DNA of 64,000 nt from NCBI GenBank assembly GCA_050331455.1, contig JBHJGV010000005.1, positions 62,001 to 126,000 of the forward strand, written 5' to 3'. The notes under the pieces were generated by a model that saw nothing but the letters and a program-made list of their open reading frames with translations, made no database searches and had not been told where the DNA came from. Numbering within the stretch: the first letter of the stretch is position 1; each line of letters starts with the position of its first letter. Below, in pieces: positions 63,142-64,000 of this stretch. The stretch comes from CAYUYV01 sp050331455 (GTDB lineage: Bacteria > Pseudomonadota > Alphaproteobacteria > JAJFIK01). The position numbers and the translations under genes are program-made.

Positions 63142-63710
63142 GACAGTTGATCCTCGTGACACGGAGCGGCGTCCCGATCGTCGGAACGGCCCTCCCGATT
63201 TTTGTGGCCCCCCGCCTCCGCGGACCGCTCGCTCGCCGACCGCTCGACGGGCGGCCAGCCCCCGGTCTGGGACAGTGCTTCGCTTAGAACCATGGCCGCA
63301 GCCACGGTGACGTTCAAGGACCGCCGGCCGGGCATTAGGGGGATCACCACCAGGGCATCGGCGGCCCCATGAACCTCGTCCGGAACGCCCGCGCTTTCGC
63401 GCCCCAAAAGCAGGGTGTCGTCCCCGTGAAAGACAAATTCCGTGAACGGTTGACTGGCCCTGGTGGTGAGGAGGACAAGCCGCCCGCCGTCCGGGCGAGT
63501 CGTTCGCGTTTCGAGAAACGCCTTCCAATGGACGTGCTGGATCACGTCGGCGTGTGCGACATAATCCATGCCGGCGCGGCGCAGCGCCTTGTCGGAGAAG
63601 GGGAACCCGCAGGGCCCGATGACGTCGACGCCAATGCCGAGGCACGCCCCCATCCGCAACGCAGCACCCACATTCTGGGGAATATCAGGCTGATAGAGGG
63701 CAAGGCGCAT
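63138..63710 (-). CDS. trmL: tRNA (cytidine(34)-2'-O)-methyltransferase
   Basis: A SPOUT-fold enzyme that 2'-O-methylates the wobble base C34/U34 of leucine tRNAs. The 190-residue protein starts MRLALYQPDIPQNVGAALRM, the TrmL hallmark with NxG. It has GPCGFPFSDKALRRAGMDY, LLTTRAS, LLLGRESAGVPDEVH (motif 2) and PLMPGRRSLNVTVAAAMVLS (motif 3 knot). The C-terminal 35 residues are a charged extension beyond the usual end. The start at 63710 is preferred over the 96-codon upstream extension, which is not protein-like. Operon with hemF. Confidence 0.95.
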   Translation of the reverse strand: MRLALYQPDIPQNVGAALRMGACLGIGVDVIGPCGFPFSDKALRRAGMDYVAHADVIQHVHWKAFLETRTTRPDGGRLVLLTTRASQPFTEFVFHGDDTLLLGRESAGVPDEVHGAADALVVIPLMPGRRSLNVTVAAAMVLSEALSQTGGWPPVERSASERSAEAGGHKNREGRSDDRDAAPCHEDQLS

Positions 63711-64000
63711 GGACGGGCCAATCCGCGGATCTAATCTTATGAGTGCAATGGATGGGGCAGAGTCGTCGAAGTGCTTTCGCCCATCGACGGCAGCCGCCAC
63801 GTAACGTGTTCGCTTTGCGGCAACCTGCCCCTTAGCGCCTGGTACCGGATCTTTTATCAATGTGAGAGAAGACAGGGGAATTGGGCACGGGCATGACGCC
63901 GAACCCTCGATACCCTTCTCTTCAAGAGTGGCATGGAGTTCGGTCCGCCCACCCTTGGGTTGGCGCCTCCCCGGCGAGGCGTTAAGGTCCGCTACCAATT
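63711..64000. other. Right-end region without a recognised gene
   Basis: The last 290 bases lie upstream of trmL. A frame antisense to nothing runs into trmL but has no family features. The promoter of trmL-hemF should be here, but no -35/-10 pair was convincing. Confidence 0.4.

Noticed and set aside
1..64000. CRISPR arrays, tRNA or rRNA genes, prophage.
   Set aside because: None seen on reading; the repeats present are coding repeats or very short tandem repeats.

Overview
The window is about 64 kb of GC-rich, gene-dense DNA from a free-living Gram-negative bacterium, most likely an alphaproteobacterium. The evidence is the sdhE-mfd / recG neighbourhood, oxygen-dependent hemF next to trmL, type II NADH dehydrogenase, TonB-dependent receptors, an outer-membrane porin, Tat and lipoprotein signals, and an exosortase/EpsI pair. 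The order within the class cannot be fixed from the sequence. No tRNA, rRNA, CRISPR array, phage or intact transposon was seen. The first gene is cut by the left edge.

Region 1 (1-13.6 kb) is a nucleotide-sugar and exopolysaccharide island: glmS, UDP-xylose synthase, galE, then a leftward run of gmd, an asparagine-synthetase-like protein that has lost both active-site signatures, a GT4 glycosyltransferase, an AGE-family sugar isomerase, pgi and a single-domain manC. Together these move fructose-6-P towards GDP-mannose and GDP-4-keto-6-deoxymannose, with UDP-xylose and UDP-galactose alongside. Phosphomannomutase is not in the window.

Region 2 (13.8-21.5 kb) is the most system-like block: a rightward eight-gene operon with a K+-type channel carrying a cytosolic regulatory domain, a lipoprotein, a double DUF350 membrane protein, a membrane-anchored spermidine-synthase-fold enzyme, DUF2170, PspA/IM30, DUF2491 and a small ribbon-helix-helix-like protein. 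It resembles E. coli yjfIJKL with a channel and an aminopropyltransferase added, and is probably a membrane-integrity or polyamine stress module.

Region 3 (21.5-26.1 kb) holds two large fusion enzymes for surface glycans: Stf0 sulfotransferase-FkbM methyltransferase and GT2-GT4. Region 4 (26.3-38 kb) is housekeeping: an AI-2E family permease, mfd, sdhE, an alpha/beta hydrolase, a porin, recG and NDH-2. Region 5 (38-49.3 kb) pairs a TPR-GT41 (OGT-like) glycosyltransferase and a TIGR03032 protein, divergently, with a 2480-residue FG-GAP protein. That protein's 28 repeats fall into four groups of seven (four predicted seven-bladed propellers) separated by three Ig-like domains and ending in an RTX-like tail.

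Region 6 (49.4-64 kb) contains an MBL-fold hydrolase, a HIT protein, a scar made of an IS3 transposase relic and a TonB-receptor 3' end, a Tat-exported PLP enzyme, exosortase plus EpsI, a pair of exported amidohydrolases (one without its metal-binding histidines), a TonB-dependent receptor followed by a beta-propeller phytase, a small periplasmic protein, hemF and trmL. All functions are read from motifs and remembered family features; no database search was run.
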